64,000 nucleotides of DNA from Chimaeribacter coloradensis (GTDB taxonomy: Bacteria > Pseudomonadota > Gammaproteobacteria > Enterobacterales > Enterobacteriaceae): assembly GCF_002858715.1 (NCBI RefSeq), contig NZ_PJZH01000006.1:105042-169041 (forward strand), written 5' to 3'. The notes below the pieces were generated by a model, which worked only from the letters and a program-made list of their open reading frames with translations, made no database searches and was not told the DNA's origin. Positions 1-9,027 of the stretch are shown here, piece after piece (position 1 is the first letter of the stretch; each line of letters opens with the position of its first letter). The translations under genes were made by a program, and so were the position numbers.

Positions 1-1
1 T

Positions 2-541
2 TTGGCTGACCACGGCGCGCTTGATTTTATCAATACCGTGGCCCAGGCCGGGGGGCAGCCCCACGATTTCTGGCAGTCGGATGAGGATGTCCGCGCCTGG
101 CTGGTGCAGGCCGGGTTGAGCACCGGCGCGGGCGCAGAGGGTGCCCCTGGTGAGTTGCTGCATGAAGCGCGGCAGTTGCGTGACACCGTCCGGGCGCTGG
201 TGGCAGCGAAAAAAGCGGGCGACCCGGTGGACGTCACACCGCTGAACCGGGCGCTGACTGCGGCCGGGGGCTGTAACCAACTGGTGGCCGGTGAGAGCGG
301 CGTGCTGCACATCACGCGCGTCTACGCCGGGCACGCCCCGGCCCAACAGCTGGGGCCGGTGGCGGAACTGGCGGCCTCACTGCTGGCGGACGCGCATTTT
401 GAGCGGGTGCGGGAGTGCGAACACCCGGCGTGCAGCCTGTGGTTCTACGACACCACCAAGGCGCACCGCCGCCGCTGGTGCAGCATGGCGCTGTGCGGCA
501 ACCGCGCCAAAGTGGCCCGCTTCCGCCGCCAGCAAAAATAA
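2..541 (+). CDS. CGNR zinc-finger (ABATE-domain) regulator, 5' end cut off
   Basis: The gene runs in from the left edge, so the true start is outside the window; the TTG at position 2 is only the first codon in frame. The first visible residues ([11 protein letters not shown]) match the opening of the ABATE domain, a stress-response domain usually preceded by a few residues. The C-terminal 40 residues form the CGNR zinc finger: a C-x4-C pair (CEHPAC), a basic stretch, then a second C-x4-C pair (CSMALC) followed by GNR. Proteins of this family are probable transcription factors in GC-rich bacteria, and the target is not known here. The gene ends about 110 bp before rluF and seems to be a separate unit. 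Confidence 0.85.
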   Translation: MADHGALDFINTVAQAGGQPHDFWQSDEDVRAWLVQAGLSTGAGAEGAPGELLHEARQLRDTVRALVAAKKAGDPVDVTPLNRALTAAGGCNQLVAGESGVLHITRVYAGHAPAQQLGPVAELAASLLADAHFERVRECEHPACSLWFYDTTKAHRRRWCSMALCGNRAKVARFRRQQK

Positions 542-651
542 CGGCGCACCCTGCCGCCTGTATGCCGTTCAGCCAGCCGCGCGGATTTCCCGCGGGCAGG
601 CTTCGCAACCCGCCGGGCGTAGGGTATAGTCCGTTTTTTTCTGGAGGAACC

Positions 652-1533
652 ATGCTGACCCATTCAACCACCCGTCTTAACAAATACATCAGCGAGAGCG
701 GTATCTGCTCCCGCCGCGAAGCCGACCGTTACATTGAACAGGGGCTGGTGTTAATCAACGGCAAACGGGCCGCAATTGGCGATCAGGTCTCTGCCGGAGA
801 TGTGGTGAAGGTGAACGGTCAGCTGATTGAGCCGCGCAACGAAGAGGATCTGGTGCTTATCGCGCTGAACAAGCCGGTCGGGATTGTCAGCACCACCGAA
901 GAGGGCGAGCAGGACAACATCGTCGATTTTGTTAACCACAGCAAACGCGTTTTCCCGATCGGCCGTCTGGACAAAGAGTCCCAGGGGCTGATCCTGCTGA
1001 CCAACCACGGCGATCTGGTCAACAAGATCCTGCGGGCCGGTAACGACCACGAAAAAGAGTATCTGGTGACGGTGAACAAACCGATCACCGACGAGTTTAT
1101 CCGCGGCATGGGTGCCGGGGTGCCGATGATGGGCACCGTCACCAAAAAGTGCAAAGTGAAGAAAGAGGCACCGCTGGTGTTCCGCATCACCCTGGTGCAG
1201 GGGCTTAACCGCCAGATCCGCCGCATGTGCCAGCATTTTGGTTATGAAGTCACCAAACTCGAGCGCACCCGCATCATGAACATCAGCCTGAAGGGGCTGC
1301 CGCAGGGCGAATGGCGCGATTTGACCGATGACGAGCTGATCGACCTCTTCAAGCTGCTTGAGAACTCCACCTCGGAAGATAAGTCCGCGAAAAAGGCCCC
1401 GGCCAAACCGCAGGGCATGAAAAAACCGGCCTCCGGTGCGGCGAAAGGCGCAGCGAAAGGCGGGGAAAAATCCGCCGCCCCGGCCGGGCGCAAGCGCTTC
1501 ACCCAGCCGGGCCGCAAGAAAAAAGGGCGCTGA
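652..1533 (+). CDS. rluF: 23S rRNA pseudouridine(2604) synthase RluF
   Basis: This 293-residue protein has an N-terminal S4 RNA-binding domain (about residues 1-60) followed by the RsuA/RluB-E-F catalytic domain. The catalytic motif [15 protein letters not shown] is present, with Asp in GRLD as the nucleophile. The C-terminal tail of about 55 residues is rich in Lys, Ala and Gly, as in E. coli RluF (about 290 residues). The enzyme converts U2604 of 23S rRNA to pseudouridine. I chose the ATG at 652 because a CTGGAGG ribosome site lies just upstream and the S4 domain begins there; a longer in-frame reading from 415 has no such support. An extended -10 (TATAGT at 625-630) lies upstream. A housekeeping rRNA enzyme on a plasmid-like replicon is unexpected. 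Confidence 0.93.
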   Translation: MLTHSTTRLNKYISESGICSRREADRYIEQGLVLINGKRAAIGDQVSAGDVVKVNGQLIEPRNEEDLVLIALNKPVGIVSTTEEGEQDNIVDFVNHSKRVFPIGRLDKESQGLILLTNHGDLVNKILRAGNDHEKEYLVTVNKPITDEFIRGMGAGVPMMGTVTKKCKVKKEAPLVFRITLVQGLNRQIRRMCQHFGYEVTKLERTRIMNISLKGLPQGEWRDLTDDELIDLFKLLENSTSEDKSAKKAPAKPQGMKKPASGAAKGAAKGGEKSAAPAGRKRFTQPGRKKKGR

Positions 1534-1575
1534 TCCCGTGCCGCCCTCCCCCACATCACAGAGAAGGACGCTGCT

Positions 1576-2469
1576 ATGTTCAGAGGTTTAAGTGCATTTC
1601 CCCTGACACCCTGTACGCCGGAAGGCATTGATGACGCCGGGTTCCTGCGCATTCTGGAACGGCTGGTCAGCGCCGGGGTCGGTTCGCTGGGGGTGCTTGG
1701 GTCAACCGGGAGTTACGCCTACCTCACCCGCGAACAGCGGAAACGGGTGGCGGCGCTGGCGAAACAACAGGCCGGGGCGATCCCGGTGATGGTGTCGATC
1801 GGGGCGGTCGGCACCGCGCAGGTGTTGCAGCTGGCAGAGGATGCCCAGCACGCAGGCGCGGATGCACTGCTGCTCCCGGCGATGAGCTACCAGACCCTCA
1901 CAGACGACGAGGTGTTCGGCCTGTTCGAAACGGTGTCACGCCACGTCTCCGTGCCGGTGTGTGTCTATGACAACCCCGGCACCACCCGTTTCACCTTCTC
2001 TGACGATCTGCATGGCCGCATCGCCGCGCTGCCGCGCATCGGCTCCATCAAGATCCCCGGCGTACCCGCGGACGCCGCGGCGGCCCATGCCCGCGTGCAG
2101 CAGCTGCGCGGGAAGATCCCGGCAGGCGTGACACTGGGGGTCAGCGGCGATGCCTTCGCCGGTCTTGGCCTGAACGCGGGCTGTGAGGTCTGGTATTCCG
2201 TGTGTGGCGGGCTGTTCCCCCATACGGCGAAAGCGATCACCGACGCGGCGGCACGCGGTGACCACGCACGCGTGACCCAGCTCACTGAACGCCTCGCGCC
2301 GCTGTGGGCGCTGTTCCGGCAACATGGCGGCAGCATCCGGGTGATGGCGGCAGCGGCGGGGGTTCTGGGGCTGACCCAGGTAGATTGTTTGCCCCGCCCG
2401 CTGCTGCCGTTGCCGGAAGCGCACTGTGCCGCTGTTGCTGCGGTGATTGAGGAACTGGGACTCGAGTAA
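1576..2469 (+). CDS. Dihydrodipicolinate synthase/N-acetylneuraminate lyase family aldolase
   Basis: A 297-residue TIM-barrel class I aldolase of the DapA/NanA family. The YDNPGTT segment near residue 134 carries the conserved catalytic Tyr, and IKIPG near residue 157 carries the Schiff-base Lys. The pyruvate-binding loop reads GSTGS, where DapA has GTTGE, so this is probably a paralogue with another 2-oxo acid substrate and not the lysine-pathway enzyme. It starts 42 bp after rluF with a GAGAAGGA ribosome site. Its 3' end (from about 2286) recurs in decayed form at 9902-10010, which marks the border of an inserted block. The substrate is unknown. Confidence 0.85.
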   Translation: MFRGLSAFPLTPCTPEGIDDAGFLRILERLVSAGVGSLGVLGSTGSYAYLTREQRKRVAALAKQQAGAIPVMVSIGAVGTAQVLQLAEDAQHAGADALLLPAMSYQTLTDDEVFGLFETVSRHVSVPVCVYDNPGTTRFTFSDDLHGRIAALPRIGSIKIPGVPADAAAAHARVQQLRGKIPAGVTLGVSGDAFAGLGLNAGCEVWYSVCGGLFPHTAKAITDAAARGDHARVTQLTERLAPLWALFRQHGGSIRVMAAAAGVLGLTQVDCLPRPLLPLPEAHCAAVAAVIEELGLE

Positions 2470-2560
2470 GCCCCTTCCCCCTGCTCCCCGGCCTTTCGGG
2501 TTCTGCCCGCCGGGGCAGAGCCGCTCAGCATTCACTGCCCGGCCGGGCGGGTGCGGTCCC
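2286..2560. repeat. Left copy of duplicated DapA-like/LysR junction
   Basis: This segment holds the 3' end of the DapA-like gene followed by a 90-bp remnant of the 3' end of a LysR gene read on the minus strand. It matches 9902-10111 in two pieces: 2286-2340 with 9902-9956 (8 differences in 55 by eye), and 2427-2560 with 9983-10111 (more divergent, with small indels). Here the lyase is intact and LysR is the remnant; at the right copy it is the reverse. The interval 2561-9901 is therefore an inserted block. Confidence 0.8.
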
Positions 2561-2631
2561 ATCTTATTTTGCTGAACCTCTCTGAGCCAGTGTGATTAAA
2601 GAAGTGCACGCCAGCAGAGCCTGGCTACGGG

Positions 2632-3153
2632 CTAACGGGGAATACCATAGTCTTTTCTGAGCTTGTCGGCACCGGCAAAGTGCGCGTTGATTTCATCAAG
2701 TCGCTTGTCCGATACAGTGCCTCCCATGCCTTCTATCAGACTTAACAACGGGGTGGGTTCGCCCGCCGCGCCCCACTGGCCTTCCGGGATCTCAGTCAGG
2801 TGTACCCAGATGCCTGTGCCGTCATCTGCGGGTGATATCTCCAGCGCGGCGCGAATATCTGCGGTGACGTCTGCGATTGCCCGTAATTTCAATTCTGCGT
2901 TCATAAAGCCTTCAGGTGCGATGATCCGGGCAAGGCACAGGGTTCTGCCGCGCCGGTAAGTCTCATCAAAACGGCCCCCGATGGCCCAGTCTCCGGCAGA
3001 AATAACCCGAAACCAGGCCCAGTCCCGGGTGCACGCAGCATCCGTGGGGCCCCCGATTTCGATATTCAGCAGGGTATCGGACAGCGCCTGAGCCAGGGCC
3101 GCTTTTTTTTCATCGGGAATCGCTTCCCGCGTTGTGATTTCGATAAAGGGCAT
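2632..3153 (-). CDS. Tautomerase-superfamily protein
   Basis: A 173-residue protein that begins MPFIEI after the initiator, giving the N-terminal Pro that acts as catalytic base in 4-oxalocrotonate tautomerase relatives. It is longer than a single tautomerase unit (60-70 residues) and may contain two units or an added domain. It lies 46 bp downstream of the MATE gene on the same strand and may be cotranscribed with it. The start has a GGAGGAAA ribosome site (reverse of 3160-3167). The substrate is not evident. It is the first gene of the inserted block. Confidence 0.7.
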   Translation of the reverse strand: MPFIEITTREAIPDEKKAALAQALSDTLLNIEIGGPTDAACTRDWAWFRVISAGDWAIGGRFDETYRRGRTLCLARIIAPEGFMNAELKLRAIADVTADIRAALEISPADDGTGIWVHLTEIPEGQWGAAGEPTPLLSLIEGMGGTVSDKRLDEINAHFAGADKLRKDYGIPR

Positions 3154-3199
3154 TTTAATTTCCTCCGGGTTGAGAGATCTGAACAGGTCAGGGATGAAC

Positions 3200-4624
3200 T
3201 TAAACCTGCTTACTGGGTAATGTTTCCTTTCCCCATCCCGCCCGGAGGGTGCATCCGGTCAGAATGAGGCAGTACAGGAGGAGGCCTGCGGCGATGAGGG
3301 CATACAGCCAAGCCACGGATCCCACCAGCGGGAGAATGAACCACCCGCCTGCGGCAACCAGTAAAAAGCGGGCTATGCCACCGATAACGGGCCAGAAGAG
3401 GGTGCCTGCCCCCTGATTGGCAAAATAGAGCGCAAAGCCAAAACCATACAGCCCGTAGAAGGGGCCAACGATGCGCAGATAGGTCGAGCCGGCCGCGATC
3501 ATCTCTGGGCCGGAGCTGAAAATATGCAGCCAGAGGCCCGGCGCCAGGGCTGCTGTCAGGCCCATGATTTCAGCCATCAGAAAGCAGATGCCGGCACCGG
3601 TGAAGGCGATAACGCGCGCCCGGTGGCGATGGCCGGCGCCGGTGTTCATGCCCACCATCGAGACCAGCGTGCCGCCCACGCCAAATACCAGCGGGACCAG
3701 CAGATATTCGAGGCGCGCACCGGTACCAAAGCCGGCGACCTCAGCCGGGCCGAAGCGATGGCCGATAAGCGCGGTAGCAGAGGCAATGGTGGCATTGGTT
3801 ACCACGGATGACAGCGCGGCCAGGGTGCCGACGCGCATGATCTGAGTGAAGATATTCCGGTGCAGCGGCACCCACTTAAAGCGCGCCGCGTTGCGGCCGC
3901 TCAGAATGTACCCGCCGAAAAAAAGCGTGCTGCAGAAGTAGTAAACCAGCAGCGCTACGCCGCCGCCGGCCACGCCAATCGCCGGGAAGGGGCCTGTCCC
4001 GAAAATCAGCATGGGTGAAAGCGGGATAAGAATGACCACGCCACCGCAGATGCCGATGGCCGGGATCATCAGATTGCCCGTCCCCCGGATCACGGAGGCC
4101 AGACCGTTCATAAGCCAGAGCAGCGGCATGCCGGCAAACACGATATTGGAATATGTCAGGGCTGCTTTCAGAGAGGCGCCCTGTCCCCCGAGCACACGAT
4201 AAATATCACTGCCGAACAGCAGAATAACCGCTGCACTCGCCACACCGAGCGTGCCGCAGAGCACAACCGCATGAAGCACGAGGGCGTGGGCCTCTTCTGT
4301 GCGGTTGGCACCGATCGCGCGCGAAATAGCGGAGGAGATGCCGCCGCCGAAGGCGCCGCCGGAGAGGGTATGCATCAGCATAAGAACGGGAAACACAATG
4401 GCCATGGCCGCGAGCACATCCGTGCCCAGACGGGACAGATACCAGGTTTCAATCAGACCGGTGGAAGCCTGGGCGACCTGAATGATGACGTTGGGCCAGG
4501 ACAGGCGGAACACCGTGGAAAAGATGGGGCCTTCCAGCAGCATTTTTCGCCGCCGCGTATGGGAATCGGGGAGGGGCGGAAGGGCATTTTCCCCTGGCAG
4601 CTGTTCTGCATCATTTGCGCTCAT
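3200..4624 (-). CDS. MATE-family multidrug efflux transporter
   Basis: A 474-residue polytopic inner-membrane protein with about twelve hydrophobic segments in two similar halves, as in Na+/H+-coupled MATE pumps. After a short acidic cytoplasmic N terminus the first helix begins with FRLSWPNVIIQ, and the second half has the usual MVGMNTGAGHRHRA loop. It is transcribed divergently from the EstB-like hydrolase. The intergenic region carries a long inverted repeat that is probably the operator of the TetR protein encoded at 6018-6587. Drug export under TetR control is likely; the substrate cannot be read from sequence. Confidence 0.88.
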   Translation of the reverse strand: MSANDAEQLPGENALPPLPDSHTRRRKMLLEGPIFSTVFRLSWPNVIIQVAQASTGLIETWYLSRLGTDVLAAMAIVFPVLMLMHTLSGGAFGGGISSAISRAIGANRTEEAHALVLHAVVLCGTLGVASAAVILLFGSDIYRVLGGQGASLKAALTYSNIVFAGMPLLWLMNGLASVIRGTGNLMIPAIGICGGVVILIPLSPMLIFGTGPFPAIGVAGGGVALLVYYFCSTLFFGGYILSGRNAARFKWVPLHRNIFTQIMRVGTLAALSSVVTNATIASATALIGHRFGPAEVAGFGTGARLEYLLVPLVFGVGGTLVSMVGMNTGAGHRHRARVIAFTGAGICFLMAEIMGLTAALAPGLWLHIFSSGPEMIAAGSTYLRIVGPFYGLYGFGFALYFANQGAGTLFWPVIGGIARFLLVAAGGWFILPLVGSVAWLYALIAAGLLLYCLILTGCTLRAGWGKETLPSKQV

Positions 4625-4678
4625 GTATTTATACTCCCGGTAGAGCTGTTAAAAAAAGTAATTACAAACAGCATCCTG

Positions 4679-4739
4679 CATTTGAGCTACTGGTAGGTCA
4701 ATATCTATTTTTGTATTTGACCTACCAGTAGCTCAAATG
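4679..4739. promoter_or_regulatory. Twin TetR-type operators: perfect 23-bp inverted repeat
   Basis: Arms 4679-4701 and 4717-4739 are perfect reverse complements, separated by 15 AT-rich bases. Each arm itself contains a small dyad, CTAC-N2-GTAG, within GACCTACCAGTAGCTC, typical of a TetR-family site. The pair sits between the divergent MATE and hydrolase genes, so one regulator could control both directions. Confidence 0.8.
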
Positions 4740-4788
4740 ATAGCGTGCAATTTTCGGGCGTGGTTCCGTTTTTGGAGATGTCACAGGA

Positions 4789-5988
4789 ATGAATGAACGT
4801 AATGTACTTTTACCGGTTCGGATGAACGCATTTAATCACTGCCTTTCACAGGCGGTTGAAGGCGGCGTGGCACCGGGCATTGTGGCGATGGCCGCCACGC
4901 CAAAGGGCGTGATTTATGAAGGCGCGGCGGGGCTGGCAGGTCTTGAGAGCTCAGCGGCCATGACGCCCGACACCCTTTTCTGGATCCTCTCCATGACCAA
5001 AGCGGTGACTGCGGTCGCCTGCATGCAGCTGGTTGAGCAGGGCAGACTTCACGTTGACCAGCCGGCCTCTGACTTTATCCCTGAACTGGCGGCACCACAG
5101 GTGCTGGAGGGCTTTTCACCGGCGGGTGTGCCTCTTCTGCGCCCGGCGAAACGGCCGATCACGGTCCGGCATCTTCTTACCCATACCTCTGGCTATACCT
5201 ACTCGCTCTGGAGTAAAACACTGGCCCGTTATGAAGAGGTGACGGGAACACCCATTGTTTTTTCCGGCAGGAAAGAGGCCTTAAGCGTGCCGCTGGAATT
5301 CGATCCGGGCGATCGCTGGCAGTACGGAATGTCGATTGAGTGGGTGGGCAGACTGGTTGAAGCCATCAGCGGACAGACGCTGGAGGATTACTTCCGCGAC
5401 AACATTTTCACGCCTCTTGGCATGCATGACACCGGCTTTATTATCAGCGATGAACAGCGTGCCCGGACCGCAACGGCTTCCCAGCGCGAAGCCGATGGCT
5501 CTCTGACCTCTGCCCCCTATGAGTCGCCGCAGCAGACCGATTTCGCGCTGGCGGGCACCGGCCTCTTCAGCACACCGCGCAACTATATGGCTTTTCTGCA
5601 GATGCTGCTCAGTGAAGGCAGCCTGAATGGTGTTAAAATACTGGATCCCGAAACGGTTTCCGTAATGATGAGTAATCAGATCGGTGAAATGAATGTCGCA
5701 GAGATGGTCAGTCCGCATCCTGCCCGATCAAAGAATTTCGACCTCTTCCCGGGTATGCCGCACAAGTGGGGTTTTTCATTCGACATTAATACGCAGCCGG
5801 GTCCTTACGGCCGCAGCGCGGGCAGCGCAGCCTGGGCCGGCGCGATGAACACGCATTATTGGATCGACCCGGTGACAAAAGTGACCGGTGCCCTTTTCAC
5901 TCAGATTTGGCCATTTTACGATGACCAGGTTATTGCACTGTTTAATAAGTTTGAGCAGACGCTGTATCAGGAATTGCATAAAAACTGA
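4789..5988 (+). CDS. EstB-like serine hydrolase (class C beta-lactamase fold)
   Basis: A 399-residue protein of the beta-lactamase/penicillin-binding-protein-like esterase family. The catalytic SxxK motif is SMTK near residue 68, and the Tyr motif is YGM near residue 180, where class C enzymes have YxN. HLLTHTSGY and PLGMHDTGF are family hallmarks. There is no signal peptide, so it is probably a cytoplasmic esterase and not a true beta-lactamase. The ATG at 4789 is preceded by a weak CAGGA site. The TetR gene follows after 29 bp, probably in the same operon, and the MATE pump is divergent; together they look like a small detoxification module. Confidence 0.85.
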   Translation: MNERNVLLPVRMNAFNHCLSQAVEGGVAPGIVAMAATPKGVIYEGAAGLAGLESSAAMTPDTLFWILSMTKAVTAVACMQLVEQGRLHVDQPASDFIPELAAPQVLEGFSPAGVPLLRPAKRPITVRHLLTHTSGYTYSLWSKTLARYEEVTGTPIVFSGRKEALSVPLEFDPGDRWQYGMSIEWVGRLVEAISGQTLEDYFRDNIFTPLGMHDTGFIISDEQRARTATASQREADGSLTSAPYESPQQTDFALAGTGLFSTPRNYMAFLQMLLSEGSLNGVKILDPETVSVMMSNQIGEMNVAEMVSPHPARSKNFDLFPGMPHKWGFSFDINTQPGPYGRSAGSAAWAGAMNTHYWIDPVTKVTGALFTQIWPFYDDQVIALFNKFEQTLYQELHKN

Positions 5989-6017
5989 TCCGTCGGCTCT
6001 TTGTAAGGAATTTCCAT

Positions 6018-6587
6018 ATGCCAAGATCACCGAAGCGTGAAAAACTGCTGGAAGCGACAAAAGAGCTTCTCTGGGAAGTAGGATTCGAGGCAATGTCGCC
6101 ACGTGATATCCAGGAGCGAAGCGCGGCCAGGCCTGGCAGCCTTTATCACCATTTTGCCTCGAAGCTCGCCCTTGCCGGGGAGGCAATGAATGAAATCGCT
6201 GAAAGTGATATCGCCCGTATCAACGCTTTCTTCAATCAAGACGGGCCACCGCTTGAAATCGTCCAGCGCTATCTTCAGCTTAAGCGGGACAGCGTGCGGG
6301 GATGCCGTTTCGGACGCCTGGTAAATGAAGCGTCCATTGTGCACGATGAGCTGCGCGACCCGGTCAACGCCTTTTTTGATGCTATACAGGCTAATCTGAT
6401 CAGGAAACTGACACAGGCCAGGGATGAGGGGGCCTTGCCCGCGCGCGTGAACCCTGAAAACCTGGCAATTTCGCTGTTGGCTCTGATGCAGGGAGGCGCG
6501 GTACTTGCCCGGGCCTATCAGAACGAAGAAATGTACCTGAGAGCGATTGACGGTGCTGTTTCATTACTGCATGAATCAACGTCATAA
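6018..6587 (+). CDS. TetR-family transcriptional repressor
   Basis: A 189-residue protein with an N-terminal TetR helix-turn-helix (about residues 8-55: KREKLLEATKELLWEVGF, then GSLYHHFASK). The C-terminal ligand-binding half resembles the LmrA/YxaF-like subgroup (FGRLVNEASI near residue 100). A TAAGGAA ribosome site precedes the ATG. It is likely the last gene of the hydrolase operon and is the obvious candidate to bind the twin operator at 4679-4739, repressing its own operon and the divergent MATE gene. The ligand is unknown. Confidence 0.88.
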   Translation: MPRSPKREKLLEATKELLWEVGFEAMSPRDIQERSAARPGSLYHHFASKLALAGEAMNEIAESDIARINAFFNQDGPPLEIVQRYLQLKRDSVRGCRFGRLVNEASIVHDELRDPVNAFFDAIQANLIRKLTQARDEGALPARVNPENLAISLLALMQGGAVLARAYQNEEMYLRAIDGAVSLLHESTS

Positions 6588-7111
6588 CTATGAATATGTC
6601 GCTGGTTGGATCGCCCTGGAAGTGCATTCTTCGCTCTCTGCCGCAGGGCTTGCGGCTGCATTTTCCGCTGCACTTGCATGGATTGGCATAAGCTGGAATG
6701 CCGTGGCCGGCTTTATTTTTGTAACCATAGAAACCCCCATGCGGGCGACAAAGGCAATCCGCACTCTGCGGGTCGGCTGCCACCCTGGGCTGGCATGCCG
6801 TGCACAGACCCTTTCTGAATGCCCGGATCTGAGTGGCAGGAAGAATTCATTAAAATAAATTGCACGTCCGCTCCTGGCTCAAAGCGGACATGAGGAGGAA
6901 GGAAAATCCCTTGTGAGCCAAAAATCGAAATTTATAAGGCGTCACTCGAATTGGGTTGGTTATATCTGTCGGAAAAAGGTTAACGCTGGCTTCAGGAAGA
7001 AAAGCACCTTTATAAAAGTGACTTATCCGTCTGCCTGATGTTTAGATTTTTAAGCGAGGCGTTAACCTGTATTCCGGTAGCAGTGCTATGTAAAGGTTCT
7101 GGCTTTACAGA
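6588..7111. other. Intergenic region without a convincing gene
   Basis: Between the TetR gene and the second tautomerase. A plus-strand open frame to 6858 overlaps the TetR gene and has no recognisable domain or ribosome site. One dispersed 24-bp palindrome lies at 6866-6889. Nothing else was recognised. Confidence 0.5.
6866..6889 (+). repeat. Dispersed 24-bp palindrome, copy 1
   Basis: GTCCGCT-N10-AGCGGAC with 7-bp perfect arms. The loop contains TGGCTC, the forward-type orientation. See the other copies at 8860, 8900, 9811, 44115, 45837, 46429 and 46469. Confidence 0.8.
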
Positions 7112-7501
7112 TTAAAGGACCTCTTCCGACAGCATTCGTCCCTGACTGAAACTCCACTCGCCGGCAGTATTAAACTGAATGATGACCATGACATCGTCCG
7201 GATGAATATCCAGGCATTGCGATAATCTTCCGCACAGCGAGCGGCACAGACTCTGCTTCTGTTGCTGTGAGCGAGGCTTGCCGGCAATGATGAGAAACTG
7301 CATAAAGTTATGAGTTCGCCCGCCGGTTTTGTAGTGGCTGTCAAATACCCTCAGCCGTGACGGCAGTTCTTCAAATGCCTGAAAGCGATCGCCGTGTGGA
7401 ACGGCAAACTCATCTTCCAGGCTCTGCTGAAGGATGTCGGATATCAGCTTTATCTGCGCGTCGCTATAACCCTGACGCAAAATGATACGCGTAAAAGGCA
7501 T
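7112..7501 (-). CDS. Tautomerase-family protein
   Basis: A 129-residue protein starting MPFTRI, with the conserved catalytic Pro directly after the initiator Met and the layout of two beta-alpha-beta tautomerase units (about residues 2-60 and 65-125). The segment DDVMVIIQFNTAGEWSFS is characteristic of the subgroup that is often paired with LysR or carboxymuconolactone decarboxylase genes. It starts 5 bp after the end of the decarboxylase-like gene with a GGAG ribosome site, so the two form an operon. The substrate is unknown, probably a small keto/enol acid. Confidence 0.8.
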   Translation of the reverse strand: MPFTRIILRQGYSDAQIKLISDILQQSLEDEFAVPHGDRFQAFEELPSRLRVFDSHYKTGGRTHNFMQFLIIAGKPRSQQQKQSLCRSLCGRLSQCLDIHPDDVMVIIQFNTAGEWSFSQGRMLSEEVL

Positions 7502-7506
7502 GATGG

Positions 7507-7809
7507 CTACTCCACGTCCAGACAGTTCAGGGCTGAGACCGCTGCCGGCCAGCCTGCATAAAATGCCAGGTGGGTAAACGCTTCTATCAGTTCATCCTTT
7601 GTCAGGCCATTTTGTTGTGCAAAGTTAATATGCCACGGTAATTGTTGCACGCTGCCGAGTGCCGTCAGCGCACCTAATGTAATGAGGCTACGCTCGCGAG
7701 GTGAAAGAGCGTTCCGCGTCCAGATATCCTCAAAGAGCACCCGGTTTGTCAGTTCGGCCAGCTTCGGCGCAATGTGTTCAAGCGTTTCACGATCAAGAGA
7801 TGTATGCAT
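7507..7809 (-). CDS. Carboxymuconolactone decarboxylase-family protein
   Basis: A 100-residue all-helical CMD/AhpD-like protein. The core ALSPRERSLITLGALTALG and HINFAQQNGLTKDELIEAF follow the CMD pattern, including the His that in PcaC binds substrate. There is no CxxC pair, so it is not an AhpD-type peroxidase. It is first in a two-gene operon with the tautomerase and divergent from the LysR gene at 7909, its likely regulator. The pair probably acts on a small ring-cleavage or lactone compound; this is inferred from family and context only. Confidence 0.82.
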   Translation of the reverse strand: MHTSLDRETLEHIAPKLAELTNRVLFEDIWTRNALSPRERSLITLGALTALGSVQQLPWHINFAQQNGLTKDELIEAFTHLAFYAGWPAAVSALNCLDVE

Positions 7810-7908
7810 AAGTGTTCTCCTTATTGACTGAAAAGTCAGAATAGAGAAATAATTCCATCCCGAAAATCAACTTATACGCGATCATTAATCCTTAAAGCCG
7901 GGACGATT

Positions 7909-8790
7909 ATGGAAAGGAAATTACAGGCGCTCGATCTTGATGCGCTACGCGGCTTTGTTACTGGCATTGATTGCGGTAGTTTTGCGCTCGCGTCAGCCAG
8001 ACTTTGTCGTTCAACCTCTGCAATAAGCGCACAACTGAAAAAACTGGAGCAGCAGTGTGGCTCTAAGCTGGTAACGAAAAGCGGGCGTCACCTGATACTG
8101 ACGCATGAAGGTGAAATAATGATGGGCTACGCCCGCCGGTTACTGGCTTTGAATGATGAAGCGCAACGCGCGTTAAAAGGTGAACTCTTAAGTGGGGAAA
8201 TCCGCATCGGGATGCAGGAGGATTTTGGGGAGTCCCTTATGCCCGGCATTCTGAGTGAATTCAAACACCATTATCCGGAGCTACGGATTATTGCCCGGGT
8301 GGCCCGCAATCAGGAACTGCTTAATGCGCTCGACAGCGGCGACCTCGATATGGCACTGCTATGGCGGCCGGAACATGTGCAGCGGAAAGCTGCACTTATC
8401 CGCCAGTTTCAACTGGAGTGGATACACCACCCGGAATTTGATATCAGCGCACTACTGAGGCTGGGGGAACCGCTGCCGCTTATCATGTTTGATAGCCCCT
8501 GCCTCATGCGTTCACGCGCCACTGACTGCCTGGACCGGGCGGGTATACCCTGGCGAATAGTCTTTATCAGCCATAGTCTTAGTGGTATTTGGGCCGCTGT
8601 TCAGGCCGGTCTGGGGGTTACCGTGCGCACGCGGATTGGAATGCCGCATAACCTCTGTGTAGCGGGAAGCATTCTGCCACAACCTGAATCGCTAGGCGTT
8701 ACCCTGGAACAGGTAAGAAAAAATGAGGCAGAAAATGATGGGCTCGCAAGGCTGGGACAGTTGATGAAAAAAGCACTGCTCAGCATATAG
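7909..8790 (+). CDS. LysR-family transcriptional regulator
   Basis: A 293-residue LysR protein. The N-terminal winged helix-turn-helix spans about residues 10-68 (SFALASARLCRSTSAISAQLKKLEQ), followed by the two-lobed effector-binding domain (from about residue 95). It is divergently transcribed from the CMD/tautomerase pair across a 99-bp gap, the classic layout for LysR regulation of the opposite operon. No strong ribosome site is visible before the ATG at 7909. Confidence 0.85.
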   Translation: MERKLQALDLDALRGFVTGIDCGSFALASARLCRSTSAISAQLKKLEQQCGSKLVTKSGRHLILTHEGEIMMGYARRLLALNDEAQRALKGELLSGEIRIGMQEDFGESLMPGILSEFKHHYPELRIIARVARNQELLNALDSGDLDMALLWRPEHVQRKAALIRQFQLEWIHHPEFDISALLRLGEPLPLIMFDSPCLMRSRATDCLDRAGIPWRIVFISHSLSGIWAAVQAGLGVTVRTRIGMPHNLCVAGSILPQPESLGVTLEQVRKNEAENDGLARLGQLMKKALLSI

Positions 8791-8859
8791 TCGTTTCCAT
8801 CGGTATAAGTACGCCTGGCGACAATCAATTTACTAAAAAATGTTTTATCGGATAACCAT

Positions 8860-8923
8860 GTCCGCTTTTGGCACGGAGCGGACTGACACGCAAACCAAAG
8901 TCCGCTATGAGCGAAAAGCGGAC
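8860..8923. repeat. 64-bp composite of two opposed 24-bp palindromes, copies 2 and 3
   Basis: Palindromes at 8860-8883 (forward loop TTTGGCACGG) and 8900-8923 (reverse loop ATGAGCGAAA) are separated by 16 bp, giving a 40-bp period. The whole unit matches the reverse complement of 46429-46492 with few differences and the same spacing. The arrangement resembles REPIN-type doublets. Confidence 0.8.
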
Positions 8924-9027
8924 GTGCCCGGTATACCTGGACGCGATTGAGAGCACAACTTTTAACAATCCTTTTAGAAGAAGTAAAAATTGCTAAAGAG
9001 ATGGGGAGGTTTAATGTGGAAAGATAA

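Noticed and set aside
6547..6858. Open frame of 103 codons overlapping the TetR gene end
   Set aside because: It lies partly inside the TetR gene, has no ribosome site, and its composition suggests read-through of intergenic DNA.
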